Source: Tenacibaculum discolor
Lineage (GTDB): Bacteria > Bacteroidota > Bacteroidia > Flavobacteriales > Flavobacteriaceae
NCBI RefSeq assembly: GCF_003664185.1
Contig: NZ_RCCS01000009.1
Coordinates: 1 to 64,000, forward strand
Reading direction: 5' to 3'
Length of the DNA: 64,000 nucleotides
The notes under the pieces are model-generated. The model saw only the letters and a list, made by a program, of their open reading frames with translations. It was not told the origin of the DNA and ran no database searches. Both the position numbers and the translations under genes were made by a program. Below, piece by piece: positions 16,125-26,303 of this stretch (position 1 is its first letter; the number at the start of each line of letters is the position of its first letter).

Positions 16125-19100
16125 TTAAAAAGAAAGGTTGAATCCGAAAGAAATAATTTTTGGTATTGGTTGTGAGTATGGGCTACCAAAAGTTTCAGGG
16201 TCGAAATATCCATCGTAATCTGTTCCGAAAACAAATAGATTTCTTCCTTCTAGGTTAAAGCTTAATCTTGAAACATTCATACTTTCTAAGTACTTATTTG
16301 GCACATTGTATCCAAACTTTATGCTATTAACTCTTATGTATGAAATTTTATCTACCCAAATATCTAAATCTCTAAACGTATTACCTGAATCATAAGTATT
16401 ATACCAACTGTAAACTAAATCTGTTTCAAAACCTGGTGTTGCACTTCCTATCAACGCTGGATAACTTCCTGTACCTGCTTTTAACACTTCTTTGTTAAAG
16501 TTGTAGTTCGGACTTACTTGCGTTGGATGATACGAAGGTGTTCTTCTAACCGTTTGATTTAAATTAAAGTTTGTAGCTATACTTAAACTGAAATCTTTAT
16601 ACTGAAATTTATTAATAAAACCTCCACTAAACTCAGGATCTCCATTACCTACATAGGTATATAAACTTCTATGCTCTTCTCTTGTTAACTGATTTCCATC
16701 AACTCCTTCTGATAAGTTATAAAAATCTACCGCTGTTACTTTCTTACCATCTTTCCAAAATAATGGTAATCCATTACTATCTAAACCTGCTGTTTTTATA
16801 GCAAAGACTGCGTTAACTCCATACCCTAATAAAGAAGGTTTAAAATCGTTATCTTTTATTTGAATTCTTTCTACAGTATTTTTATTATGAGAAATATTAA
16901 AGCTAGTTGTCCATGTAAAATCATCTTTTACAATATTTCTCGTATTAATTGCTAATTCAACTCCTTTATTACTTAACGTTGCCCAGTTTGTATTGATAAA
17001 ATTGAACCCAGACTCTAACGGTATAGCTTGTAAACCAATTAGATCAGTACTTTTACGATAATAATAATCTGCCGATACATATACTCTGTTATTAAACATT
17101 CCAAGATCAAACCCAACATTTGATGAAACTGTTTTTTCCCAACGTAAATCTTTGTTTGGAGCTGAAATAACATTAATACCTTCTTCTGTTGTTCCTGGTA
17201 AAATAGTTACCTCATCATAAAGGCCTACAACGTAAGGAGAGGTAGATTTATCTATATTTCCTTGTACACCATACGAACCTCTAATTTTAAGTTCATTAAT
17301 AGCTTCTACATTAAAAAAGTTTTCTTTTGTTACGTTCCAAGAACCTGCTACAGACCATAATGGTAAGTATCTAAATTTAGGATTTACACCAAATAAATTA
17401 GAACCGTCATATCGTAAACTTCCGAAGATTGTATATTTTCTATCATAAGTGTACGAAGCTGTTCCGAAGAATGATGCGTATGCATTTTCATTAACTGTTT
17501 TTCTATACGGTTCAAACAATTTATTCTTCAATGCTCTTTCATCAGTTATTTGTACAGTGCTTAATGTATTAGGGTTAAAACCAAATCCTTTTGTATGAAT
17601 CTCTGTACGCTTATCTTCTCTAAACTCAGTTCCTAACATTACATCAATCTCATGGATATTATTAATTGACGTGTTGTAATTTAAAGTACTCTTCCAGTTG
17701 TATTGAAAAGCATCGCTATTCCAGTTTTGAATTATCCCTCCTTCTGGTAAGAAAAAAGCATTTTGTCCATTATCGTCTTGATATCTAGATCTAAACCTAT
17801 ATTTTCTTGTATAATAACTTTCTTTATCTGAAAATTTCTCTGTTTTATCAAAGTCAAATTGCATTCCAAACTGTGTGTATAGTTTTAAGTTGCTATTTAA
17901 CTTATAAGTAAGATCTATAATTGGTTTGATAGAATACGATGTTAGCTCTTGATTTGTGTTTTGTCTTTCTTCTAGAGGGTTATATTTAAAACTTACACTT
18001 AAATCATACCTTTCAATTAAATCAGGATCATAATTAAAACTTCCATCTGCATTATATGGCGTAAAGTAAGGATTTACTCTTCTTGAATAATAAGCTGGGT
18101 TTGTGTAAGCGTCTGCTCCAGTAATATAAGATCTACTTCTATTTCTACTGGCAAAAACCGATACTCCTACATTTAACTTATCATTTACATCATAATCATT
18201 TTTAAACGTAAGGTTGTATCTATTTAAACCAGTACCTTTTGTTGTTCCTTCTTCATCAAAATATCCTAAAGAGAAGTAATATCTTGATTTTTCACTACCT
18301 CCTGAAAGAGTTAAGCCGTATTGTTGATTTATTGCTGCTTGGTATAACTCATTACCCCAATTAGCATTTTGATTTCTTAAATTATTGATTGCATTTTGTG
18401 CTAATGGATTTATACTTGAAAAACCATTGTTTTGAAAGTTATCATATTCTCCATAAGCTTGTAAAATACGAGATACTCCTCCTCTTTCGCTTTGGTAGGT
18501 TAAATCTGACCTACTAGCTAAACCTAATTCAAAATCTACTTTCTCAGAAGCATTCATTAAATTTAACTTATCAAAATCAGGTCGTAAGGTTAAGAAAGTA
18601 CTTGCATTAAAGTTAACTCTCATTGTTCCTTCTTTACCTTTTTTAGTTGTAATTACAATTACTCCATTAGCAGCTCTTGCTCCATAAATAGAAGTTGCTG
18701 AGGCATCTTTTAATACCGTAATTTCTTCAATATCTTCTGGATTAATTCCTGCAATAGGAAAAGATTTTAAATTATCAATATTATCTTTATCTCTAAAGTC
18801 TTTTGGAATATCGTTTCCTTGTAAAGGAATTCCATCTAGAACCCATAAAGGATCTGAAGAACCATTTAAAGTTGAAGTACCTCTAATTTGAATTTTTGCT
18901 GGCGCCCCTGGTGCTCCACTAGTTGGTTGAACAAGTACTCCTGAAATTTCTCCCGAAAGCATTTGATCTATATTAGCAGTTCCTGCTCGTTTAACATCAT
19001 CTGTTTTTATTTTGGCAAACGACGATGTAATTTTTCTCTTTTCTATTTTTTGATACCCCATTACAACAATCTCTCCTAAAAGCTCTTCTTTTTCTTTTAG

Positions 19101-19430
19101 TGTTATTATCATGTTGGTACTTCTATTTTCTACATTAATTTTTTCAGTTTCAAAACCTATGTATGAAATTATGATATACTTTGTCTCTTTAGGCGCTTTG
19201 AATGAAAAATTCCCGTCAAAGTCAGTAGTTGTACCAATCATAGAAGCCTGAATAACCCCATCTATATTGGTTTTATTTCCAATCATTTTAGTTGAAGCAT
19301 AAATACTAACTCCTGGTAAAGTTTCATTTCTGGCTTCATCGATAACTGTTCCACTTATTGTCTTTGTGTTCTGCGCAAAAACTGAAAATGGTATAAGAAG
19401 CAGTAGGTAAATTATTTTTTTATTCATCAT
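16125..19430 (-). CDS. SusC/RagA family TonB-linked outer membrane protein
   Basis: TonB-dependent outer-membrane transporter, 1101 residues. It has a signal peptide (to about residue 19), a carboxypeptidase-D-like domain (about 22-112), a plug with IQIRGTSTLNG, LWVLDGIPLQG and the SusC signature DASATSIYGARAANGVIVITTKKG, then a large beta-barrel ending in the aromatic NLSF. The CarboxypepD-like domain contains a local 15-residue duplication beginning at each MIG. The start (19430) lies one base after the stop of the upstream protease gene, so translation is probably coupled. ATG-ATG at the start gives an alternative initiation one codon later. Confidence 0.96.
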   Translation of the reverse strand: MMNKKIIYLLLLIPFSVFAQNTKTISGTVIDEARNETLPGVSIYASTKMIGNKTNIDGVIQASMIGTTTDFDGNFSFKAPKETKYIIISYIGFETEKINVENRSTNMIITLKEKEELLGEIVVMGYQKIEKRKITSSFAKIKTDDVKRAGTANIDQMLSGEISGVLVQPTSGAPGAPAKIQIRGTSTLNGSSDPLWVLDGIPLQGNDIPKDFRDKDNIDNLKSFPIAGINPEDIEEITVLKDASATSIYGARAANGVIVITTKKGKEGTMRVNFNASTFLTLRPDFDKLNLMNASEKVDFELGLASRSDLTYQSERGGVSRILQAYGEYDNFQNNGFSSINPLAQNAINNLRNQNANWGNELYQAAINQQYGLTLSGGSEKSRYYFSLGYFDEEGTTKGTGLNRYNLTFKNDYDVNDKLNVGVSVFASRNRSRSYITGADAYTNPAYYSRRVNPYFTPYNADGSFNYDPDLIERYDLSVSFKYNPLEERQNTNQELTSYSIKPIIDLTYKLNSNLKLYTQFGMQFDFDKTEKFSDKESYYTRKYRFRSRYQDDNGQNAFFLPEGGIIQNWNSDAFQYNWKSTLNYNTSINNIHEIDVMLGTEFREDKRTEIHTKGFGFNPNTLSTVQITDERALKNKLFEPYRKTVNENAYASFFGTASYTYDRKYTIFGSLRYDGSNLFGVNPKFRYLPLWSVAGSWNVTKENFFNVEAINELKIRGSYGVQGNIDKSTSPYVVGLYDEVTILPGTTEEGINVISAPNKDLRWEKTVSSNVGFDLGMFNNRVYVSADYYYRKSTDLIGLQAIPLESGFNFINTNWATLSNKGVELAINTRNIVKDDFTWTTSFNISHNKNTVERIQIKDNDFKPSLLGYGVNAVFAIKTAGLDSNGLPLFWKDGKKVTAVDFYNLSEGVDGNQLTREEHRSLYTYVGNGDPEFSGGFINKFQYKDFSLSIATNFNLNQTVRRTPSYHPTQVSPNYNFNKEVLKAGTGSYPALIGSATPGFETDLVYSWYNTYDSGNTFRDLDIWVDKISYIRVNSIKFGYNVPNKYLESMNVSRLSFNLEGRNLFVFGTDYDGYFDPETFGSPYSQPIPKIISFGFNLSF

Positions 19431-19431
19431 C

Positions 19432-21936
19432 TTAATTATTCAAATTATACTCTATTCTGGCTATTAAATCATTGTAGTGATTTTGAGTAGCCTTATCCCC
19501 TTTCTTTCTTTTCTTTTTCAATAATTTTAAGATTCTTTCTAATTCTGCTCTTTTATTTGAACCAGCATCTGACACTCTAGGTATATAAGTAAAGTGTACA
19601 TTTTTAAATTCCTTCTGTTGGCTTGTTAATGTTGTTTGTTTTGTTTTCTTTAATAATATGTTTCTATCTACAGTTAATACGTCTACATAATTTTTTTGAG
19701 TCATACGATCAAACATGTCTAAAACTTTATTATTAATTGTTTTCTTAAAAACAGCTTTAAAAAGTTCATCGAATAAGTATTCTTCTGTAAAAGCTTTTTT
19801 ATCATCAGACATTAATACTTTGTTTTCTGTAATTCGCATTAATCTATCTGTTTCAACAAGACGGAAAATCATGTTTGTCTGATAGGCTCGATGCATAGAG
19901 ACCGGAGAGTAAAACCGTTCTCCATCTGGTGCATCTCTTACTGGATATACTTTATGAATTAAATCAGGAGTAAACAGCCATTTTTGCGGTAAAATTGCTT
20001 TACTTATTATATACTCTAATGATTTTTTTTGAACTTCTACAGGGACTGGTACAAAGGTATTTTTATTATCACCATAAATAGTATTGTTAATATAAATCCC
20101 TCCAATATTTGCCATAACATGATTATTGTATAGCACCCATTGATCTATAACTGCTTTATATAACTTTGACGCTCTATAATAATCTTTACCTTCCTCTTTT
20201 GTCCATCTTAAAATGTTTGGTACAATTCTTTGTAAATTTTTCAGCCCGTACTCACTTGCTTTTACTGCATCATCACCTAAATCTTCGCTTTGAGACCTTG
20301 GGTCTATAACTTTTCTTTGCTGGGGACCATAAAAATATAATGGATCATTTTCATGTTTTCTTATCCACTGGTTTAAAATTGGTAACTCTTCATGAGGTGT
20401 TTTCTCATCTAACCAACGGTATCCCCAGTTAATAGCATACTTATCGTACACTCCTATTTTCGGGCTAATTTCGGTTACATTATCACCTGGTTGTGCAACG
20501 TAATTGTATCGTGCATAATCCATTATAGATGGTGCCGTTCCTCCCATTTTTTCTGTAAAACTGGCTGATCTCAACGAATCTACCGGATAACTAAATGATG
20601 CTCCCATATTATGCTTTAATCCAAAGGTATGACCTACTTCATGAGAGGATACAAACCTTATAGACTCTCCCATTATTTCATCTGAAAAAACATTAGCTCT
20701 TGCTTCTGGGTTTATAGGTCCTGTTTGTACACGAATCCATTGGTGTAGCCCTTTCATTAAATTATGCCACCAAATGATATCTGACTCTAAAATTTCTCCA
20801 CTTCTAGGATCTACTATTGATGGCCCCATAGCGTTTTGTCTTTCTGAAGCTACGTAGGTAATTACCGAATAACGAACATCATCAATATCAAAATTTTCAT
20901 CTTCTTTGGTAACTTGTTTTACAACTACTGCGTTTTTAAACCCTGCCTGTTCAAAAGCTTTATTCCAATCATAAACTCCATTTTCAATATATGGTATCCA
21001 TCTTTTTGGTGTTGCAGGATCTATATAATACACTATTTGTTTTTTGGGAATTACTAATTCACCTTTTTTATATCTTTCGATATCTTCTTTTTTGGGTTCA
21101 AGCCTCCAACGTGTAATTAATTCTCGATGTTCTACTTCATGCTGACTATCAGAATAATAATCCATTGGCTTACTAAAGTACCCTATTCTTTTATCTCCAA
21201 AACGAGGCTTCATTATATTAGTTGGCAACAAAACGATATTAGTCGTAACTCCAATAGATAAAGGTAGTGCTGCACTTTTCCCTTCAGATACAGAAGTTGT
21301 TAAAAGAGATTTTACTACTATGTTTTTAGAAAAAGTTTTTACTTTCTCAACCTTAGATAATTTTGTTCTAATACTACCACCTAAACCAATATTTGACAAT
21401 AAATCATTAAAACTTTTATCTTTTCCGTTAAAAACCCTGTTTACTTTGATTAATGCTGTTGTTTTCTTTTTGTTTTCAGACTCAATTTTAAACTCCTCTA
21501 TAATAGATTCCCCAAAATTATCATGTACCGAAAGTGTAATTGCATTATTTTTTGGTGAAGTTACTCTTGGGTTAATTGTTTTTACCCAAACCTTATTTAA
21601 TACTGTGTCTTTATAAAATCTAATTAATTTAGTTTCATAAGCCATCCCTTTATTTAGTCCGTGTCCGTTTAGTGCATAAGGAACTTGAGAAACTTTATTA
21701 ACAATTAAAAAGTCTTTTGAGAATAATGAATCTGGTATTTCAAAATAGATATCTTCTTTTAATCTATAAATATTAAACAATCCTTCTTTTTTACTTCCTT
21801 CTTTTTTTAATTTGGAATAAGATACACCACCACTATCTTTTATAGAATCTTTCTTTTCTTCTTTTTTTTGTGCAAAAACAGAAGTCGTAAAAATTACAAA
21901 AAGTAAACTAAGCGTTTTTAAATTAACATGCTTCAT
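19432..21936 (-). CDS. Large secreted zinc metalloprotease (DUF5117/DUF5118 type)
   Basis: 834 residues with a signal peptide ending near VFAQ. The N-terminal part matches the DUF5118/DUF5117 architecture (FEIPDSLFSKDFLIVNKVSQ, and a KYxxELVIPKKQIVYYIDPATP region). The metzincin-like zinc site is H432-EVG-H436-TFGLK-H442. A following SIMDYARYNYVAQPGD contains the Met-turn-like segment. A lysine-rich C-terminal tail ends the protein. No type IX secretion CTD is visible, so it may act in the periplasm or at the cell surface. First gene of the operon with SusC, SusD and the lipoprotein, suggesting that it trims peptide substrates for them. Confidence 0.9.
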   Translation of the reverse strand: MKHVNLKTLSLLFVIFTTSVFAQKKEEKKDSIKDSGGVSYSKLKKEGSKKEGLFNIYRLKEDIYFEIPDSLFSKDFLIVNKVSQVPYALNGHGLNKGMAYETKLIRFYKDTVLNKVWVKTINPRVTSPKNNAITLSVHDNFGESIIEEFKIESENKKKTTALIKVNRVFNGKDKSFNDLLSNIGLGGSIRTKLSKVEKVKTFSKNIVVKSLLTTSVSEGKSAALPLSIGVTTNIVLLPTNIMKPRFGDKRIGYFSKPMDYYSDSQHEVEHRELITRWRLEPKKEDIERYKKGELVIPKKQIVYYIDPATPKRWIPYIENGVYDWNKAFEQAGFKNAVVVKQVTKEDENFDIDDVRYSVITYVASERQNAMGPSIVDPRSGEILESDIIWWHNLMKGLHQWIRVQTGPINPEARANVFSDEIMGESIRFVSSHEVGHTFGLKHNMGASFSYPVDSLRSASFTEKMGGTAPSIMDYARYNYVAQPGDNVTEISPKIGVYDKYAINWGYRWLDEKTPHEELPILNQWIRKHENDPLYFYGPQQRKVIDPRSQSEDLGDDAVKASEYGLKNLQRIVPNILRWTKEEGKDYYRASKLYKAVIDQWVLYNNHVMANIGGIYINNTIYGDNKNTFVPVPVEVQKKSLEYIISKAILPQKWLFTPDLIHKVYPVRDAPDGERFYSPVSMHRAYQTNMIFRLVETDRLMRITENKVLMSDDKKAFTEEYLFDELFKAVFKKTINNKVLDMFDRMTQKNYVDVLTVDRNILLKKTKQTTLTSQQKEFKNVHFTYIPRVSDAGSNKRAELERILKLLKKKRKKGDKATQNHYNDLIARIEYNLNN

Positions 21937-21978
21937 TTGAGAATAACCCTTCTTAAATTATTTTGATTAACAAGAAAC

Positions 21979-21986
21979 CAAATGTA
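21979..21986 (-). promoter_or_regulatory. -7 box of the protease-SusCD operon
   Basis: TACATTTG on the minus strand, 42 bases before the protease ATG, with TTTTTA about 17 bases further upstream. It lies in the 114-base gap between the kinase gene and the operon, the likely place for LytTR binding. Confidence 0.6.
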
Positions 21987-22050
21987 GAACTGAAGATGCG
22001 TTTTAAAAATTAAATAAGAGTGAAGTAGTTTTTTTAAGGAGTGAATTTTA

Positions 22051-23658
22051 TTATTTTGATAATAAAGGAATATAACATTTAAATTCACCTTCAATTATTT
22101 CCGTCTTAAATGAATTTACACTATAAAATGCATAAAAATTATTCAAATAATTCAAACCCACACTATAGCTTGCTTCTTTTTCACCTTTTCTTGGATTATA
22201 ATTGTTACTAACTACAATTACATCCTTTTCAATTAAAACTTTAACGAAAAGGGGGTTCTTTTTTGTTATTTCATTATGCTTAATAGCATTTTCCACTAAT
22301 GTTTCTAATGCTAAAAAAGGAATCTTCTTCAACAGTGCTTTATTTTCACTATTATCTATAATACTTAAGTTTATACTATTATTAAATCTGATTTTTTGCA
22401 AAAAGAAGTATTGTTCTAAAAAGTATAATTCTTCTTTAACAGTAGCAAAATTAGCTTCTCTGTCTTTTAATAAGTATCTATAAACTTCAGATAGTCTTAG
22501 TACAAACTGCTGAGATGTTGTTTTATCTAAACCTATTAAAACATGTAAAGAATTTAATGTGTTGAATAAAAAATGAGGGTTTAACTTTTTTCGTAACTGA
22601 CTTAACTGTAATCGTGCGTTTTTTTGTTGATATTGTTCATTACTTATAGCTAACCTTTTTCTTTCTTGCTCATACTGAAGTGTTTTTAAGTGCTGACTTC
22701 TTAATTGGCTTCGGGAAAAAGCTAATATTAACATAAAGGTTAGTAATGCCAATAAACTCATCCAAAGTAAATACTGCTTTATATTATTTACTGACTCTTT
22801 AATAAAAATATTTAAAGGAAAGCTTGTTATTAAAATTAATTCAGAATTACCCACCTGTATAACATCATAATAGCGCATCACCTCTAATTTCAAATATTCA
22901 GAAATTGCAGCTACTTTAACTTGTTTTTTCTTTTTGTAATCTTCCTGTTCAAAGTTTTTCATAACCTGATTCAACGAAACTTTATCAAAAAAAGAAGTCT
23001 CACGCTTTCCTATATACCCTATTTCAGGATGTAGCATACAAACACCTTCATTATTCGTTAAAGTAACATACCCTCCTTTTCCACTATATTTTTGTGAAAA
23101 ATAATTCCAGTATTTTAACAAGTTAATATCATAACCAAAAACAACAAAAGTGCCATCTTGCAATTGATGTTTGATAATCTTTCGGTAATATGTTTTACCT
23201 CCTAAATTTAAAACTGTATCAAAAATTTGATTTTTATCTTCAAGAGATTTTGTTTTTTCTAATATATTTTTACCTGCATTGATGCTACCAAAAAAATAAG
23301 AATCTAAAACCTCTTTATCCTCTAAAAAATAAACAAAGCTTACATCTATGTTTTCTTCAGAAAAAGCTAACTCACTATTAAAAAGCAATCTATTTTTAAG
23401 CTCACTTTTATCTAAGCCTGCACTACTCTCAATAATTCTCTGAGTGTCAATAATGAATTTATTAAATTCATTAAAGTCAAATTGTAAAATACTTTCCTTT
23501 TCCTTTGCATACTGCTTTATAACAACCTCCATCAAACCTTCTGCTTCTGAAGTTATTTTATTAGTTATTAATCTATACCCAATAAAAAACAATACTATTA
23601 ATGATACACTTGCTAAAAGGTAATATTGGTGCTTTCTTTTTTTTAACGGAAATTTCAT
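22051..23658 (-). CDS. LytS-type sensor histidine kinase with extracytoplasmic sensor domain
   Basis: 535-residue inner-membrane kinase. Membrane helix about 12-30, periplasmic sensor region about 31-290 with a Cache-like layout, second helix about 295-315, a short coiled coil, then the HisKA_7TM-like His_kinase domain. The phosphoacceptor is H362 in LNPHFLFNTLNS. An N-box follows (ETLVENAIKHNEI). The glycine-rich ATP lid is weak (SVGLNYLNN). It lies 5 bases after the LytTR regulator gene and immediately upstream of the protease/SusCD operon, so that operon is its probable target. Confidence 0.9.
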   Translation of the reverse strand: MKFPLKKRKHQYYLLASVSLIVLFFIGYRLITNKITSEAEGLMEVVIKQYAKEKESILQFDFNEFNKFIIDTQRIIESSAGLDKSELKNRLLFNSELAFSEENIDVSFVYFLEDKEVLDSYFFGSINAGKNILEKTKSLEDKNQIFDTVLNLGGKTYYRKIIKHQLQDGTFVVFGYDINLLKYWNYFSQKYSGKGGYVTLTNNEGVCMLHPEIGYIGKRETSFFDKVSLNQVMKNFEQEDYKKKKQVKVAAISEYLKLEVMRYYDVIQVGNSELILITSFPLNIFIKESVNNIKQYLLWMSLLALLTFMLILAFSRSQLRSQHLKTLQYEQERKRLAISNEQYQQKNARLQLSQLRKKLNPHFLFNTLNSLHVLIGLDKTTSQQFVLRLSEVYRYLLKDREANFATVKEELYFLEQYFFLQKIRFNNSINLSIIDNSENKALLKKIPFLALETLVENAIKHNEITKKNPLFVKVLIEKDVIVVSNNYNPRKGEKEASYSVGLNYLNNFYAFYSVNSFKTEIIEGEFKCYIPLLSK

Positions 23659-23663
23659 GAAAT

Positions 23664-24440
23664 TTAATTATCCAGCCACTTTTTAAACTCTTTAATTCTT
23701 TGAGCGCTCACTAAAAGCATCTCTTCTATATTTAAATTTGGTTGTAATTCTATTTTTACACGATTATTGCTGTATTTTGATATGCTATTAATCGCTGAAT
23801 GTTGAATAATGTATTTTCTATTAATTTTAAAAAAGTATTTTTCAGATAGCTCTTCTTCCAAACTAGAAATTGTCCCGTCATAAAGATAACTTTCATTATC
23901 AAAAGTAAATAGGAATAAATATTTTCCCTGCGCCATAAAATAAGCTACATCTTCTCTTTTTATAGAAATAGATAGGCTTCCTTTTGACACCAAGAAACGT
24001 TCTTTTTCTTTTTGCTGCTGTATTTTGCTGTTCATTTGCAATAGTAATTGCTCTAGCTTATCAGTATAACCTTTATTCTCATTAAGATTTATATATTTTT
24101 CTATCGCTTTGTTAAGTAACTCTTTACTATACGGTTTTAATAGATAGTCTATAGCAAAAAACTGAAAGGATTTGATTGCGTACTCATCAAAAGCTGTTGT
24201 AAAAATAATAGGAATTGAAGTTTTCAAACTCTCAAAAATTTCGAAACTATAACCATCGCCAAGGTGAATGTCACTTAGAATTAAGTCACAAGTGTTTTTT
24301 TGAAGCCAAAGAATCGAATCTTCAACACTTTCCAACCGCTTTTTTACAGAAATTGGATGTGAACTTTTAAGCAATAAATTTTCTAGAGAAGATGCCGCTA
24401 AATCTTCATCTTCTATAATAACTACATCCAATGTCTTCAT
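23664..24440 (-). CDS. LytTR-family response regulator
   Basis: 258 residues. An N-terminal receiver domain has the acidic pair E11-D12 (IIEDED), phosphoacceptor D57 (LILSDIHLG), Thr in IIFTTAF and Lys in LLKPY. A short coiled linker (about 125-150) follows. The C-terminal LytTR DNA-binding domain includes DVAYFMAQGKYLFLF and FFKINRKYIIQ. Paired with the kinase gene downstream. Likely controls the protease-SusCD genes. Confidence 0.92.
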   Translation of the reverse strand: MKTLDVVIIEDEDLAASSLENLLLKSSHPISVKKRLESVEDSILWLQKNTCDLILSDIHLGDGYSFEIFESLKTSIPIIFTTAFDEYAIKSFQFFAIDYLLKPYSKELLNKAIEKYINLNENKGYTDKLEQLLLQMNSKIQQQKEKERFLVSKGSLSISIKREDVAYFMAQGKYLFLFTFDNESYLYDGTISSLEEELSEKYFFKINRKYIIQHSAINSISKYSNNRVKIELQPNLNIEEMLLVSAQRIKEFKKWLDN

Positions 24441-24468
24441 TTCTAAATTAGGTTTTAAGAGGTATGCT

Positions 24469-24476
24469 CAAAAGTA
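24469..24476 (-). promoter_or_regulatory. -7 box of the regulator-kinase operon
   Basis: TACTTTTG on the minus strand, 28 bases before the regulator ATG. The upstream box is weak. The remaining gap 24477-24618 shows nothing else recognisable. Confidence 0.45.
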
Positions 24477-24618
24477 TTAAATTATTTTTATCTTTAATTA
24501 AAAGTTATGTTTATGCTAACTTATAAACAGTTACTTTTTAGCTGAAAGATAAACAACACCTAATAAAGAAATCTATTTTAGGATTAATTATGGAAGTTAA
24601 AACTTGGTTTAACGATTA

Positions 24619-25173
24619 TTACAACACTCGCTTCGCTTTAATAAAAGCACGTTTCCAATAGTTTTCGTGTAGTGAAGTTACAATAACCCCTCGTGATGTA
24701 GTTGAATGTATAAAACGAATATCTCCATTATCTACAGAAGTTACTAATCCAACATGATTTACTCTACCTCTTTTTCTTGAAGTTTTAAAAAATAGTAAAT
24801 CTCCTCTTTGAACCTCTCGTAACGAAATGTTTTCTCCTTGTACGTACATTTGGTGTGATGTTCTTGCTATAGGTACGTTTCGTTGTTTAAATGATGTAAA
24901 AATTAACCCAGAACAATCCATTCCTCTTTTAGTCATTCCACCAAAACGATATGGCACACCTTTATAAGTTACTGCAGTCCATACAATTTTATCAGCAACG
25001 GTTACATCTTCTTTTTTTGTTAATGTTTCACTGGTTTTAATATCCGTATCTTCTACTTTTTTAGGAGTAACTGTTGAAACTCTTTTTTGATAAGTCGTAC
25101 TAACATTTTTTGATGATCCACAAGAAATCATTAAAAATGATACCAAACATATAAAGAAGACTATTTTCATCAT
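24619..25173 (-). CDS. NlpC/P60 family cell-wall hydrolase lipoprotein
   Basis: 184-residue lipoprotein (lipobox LMISC, then GSSK) with a C-terminal NlpC/P60 cysteine peptidase domain that cleaves peptidoglycan stem peptides. Catalytic Cys in MDCSGLIFTSF, His in NHVGLV and a third polar position in FIHSTTS. The linker about 30-65 is rich in K, T and V. Eight bases downstream of lpxB. Last gene of the surE-lpxB operon. Confidence 0.93.
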   Translation of the reverse strand: MMKIVFFICLVSFLMISCGSSKNVSTTYQKRVSTVTPKKVEDTDIKTSETLTKKEDVTVADKIVWTAVTYKGVPYRFGGMTKRGMDCSGLIFTSFKQRNVPIARTSHQMYVQGENISLREVQRGDLLFFKTSRKRGRVNHVGLVTSVDNGDIRFIHSTTSRGVIVTSLHENYWKRAFIKAKRVL

Positions 25174-25181
25174 GCTAATTT

Positions 25182-26294
25182 TTATTTTTTTAACCCAGCA
25201 ACAATCAACTTTGCTGTTTTTGCAGAGGCTCCTTTTCCTCCTAATTTTTGTTCCAAATCAAAGTATGACAAAAACAATTGCTGACGATGTTCTGATTCTA
25301 AAATACGAGTTAATTCATGTTGTAATTTTTCTTTAGTAAAATCGTTTTGTATTAACTCTTTTACTACTTCTCTATCCATTATTAAATTAACTAACGATAT
25401 ATATTTTAATGTTATTATTCGTTTGGCTATTTGATATGAAATGTTGCTTCCTTTATAGCACACTACCTGAGGTACTTTAAACAATGCTGTTTCTAAAGTT
25501 GCTGTTCCTGACGCTACCAAAGCAGCATGTGAAATACTCAATAAATCATAAGTTTTATTATTAATGAATTTCACATTTGAATCTCCAATTATTTCTTGAT
25601 AAAACTCGTAAGATTGACTTGGTGCTCCTGCCACTACAAACTGATATTGTGGAAAATTCTGTACTAATGAGAGCATTACCGATAACATTTTTGTTATTTC
25701 TTGCTTTCTACTTCCTGGTAACAGTGCTATAACCTCTTTATGTCCCAGATTATGTTCTTTTCTAAACTTTTCGATAGAAACTTGTTCTCTTCCTGCAATT
25801 CCATCAATTAAAGGATGCCCTACAAAATGAACATTATAGCCATGCTTTTTATAAAACTCTTTTTCAAACGGAAGAATTACAAACATTTGGTCGATATCTC
25901 GTTTAATATCTTTAACTCTACTCGCTCTACTTGCCCAAACTTGAGGTGAAATATAATAATTAGTTCTAAGACCTTGCTTTCTTGCCCATTTAGCAATACG
26001 AAGATTAAAGCCTGAGTTATCAATAAAAATAATTACATCAGGATTGAATTGAGCAATGTCTTTTTTACAAAAAGAAATCATTCCTAAAATCTTACGTAAG
26101 TTCATCAACACCTCAACAAACCCCATAAAAGCACGTTCTTTGTAATGCTTAACAAGTGTACCTCCAACTTCTTGCATTAAATCTCCTCCCCAAAAACGAA
26201 TATCTGCTTTTGGGTCCTCCTTTATTAAGGCCTTCATTAAATTTGCTCCATGTAAATCACCCGAAGCTTCACCTACAAGAATGTAATATTTCAT
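25182..26294 (-). CDS. lpxB: Lipid-A-disaccharide synthase
   Basis: Glycosyltransferase (GT19) that joins UDP-2,3-diacylglucosamine to lipid X during lipid A synthesis at the inner membrane. 370 residues, normal length. Conserved GEASGDLHGANLM at the N-terminus, IDNSGFNLRIAKWARK, and the nucleotide-sugar segment LLPGSRKQEI; also LVASGTATLETAL. Nine bases separate it from the small membrane gene upstream. Confidence 0.97.
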   Translation of the reverse strand: MKYYILVGEASGDLHGANLMKALIKEDPKADIRFWGGDLMQEVGGTLVKHYKERAFMGFVEVLMNLRKILGMISFCKKDIAQFNPDVIIFIDNSGFNLRIAKWARKQGLRTNYYISPQVWASRASRVKDIKRDIDQMFVILPFEKEFYKKHGYNVHFVGHPLIDGIAGREQVSIEKFRKEHNLGHKEVIALLPGSRKQEITKMLSVMLSLVQNFPQYQFVVAGAPSQSYEFYQEIIGDSNVKFINNKTYDLLSISHAALVASGTATLETALFKVPQVVCYKGSNISYQIAKRIITLKYISLVNLIMDREVVKELIQNDFTKEKLQHELTRILESEHRQQLFLSYFDLEQKLGGKGASAKTAKLIVAGLKK

Positions 26295-26303
26295 GTATTA
26301 AAA

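Noticed and set aside
24590..24661. Short plus-strand reading (MEVKTWFNDYYNTRF...) opposite the end of the NlpC/P60 gene
   Set aside because: Only 23 residues, overlapping a real gene on the other strand, with no promoter. Probably chance.
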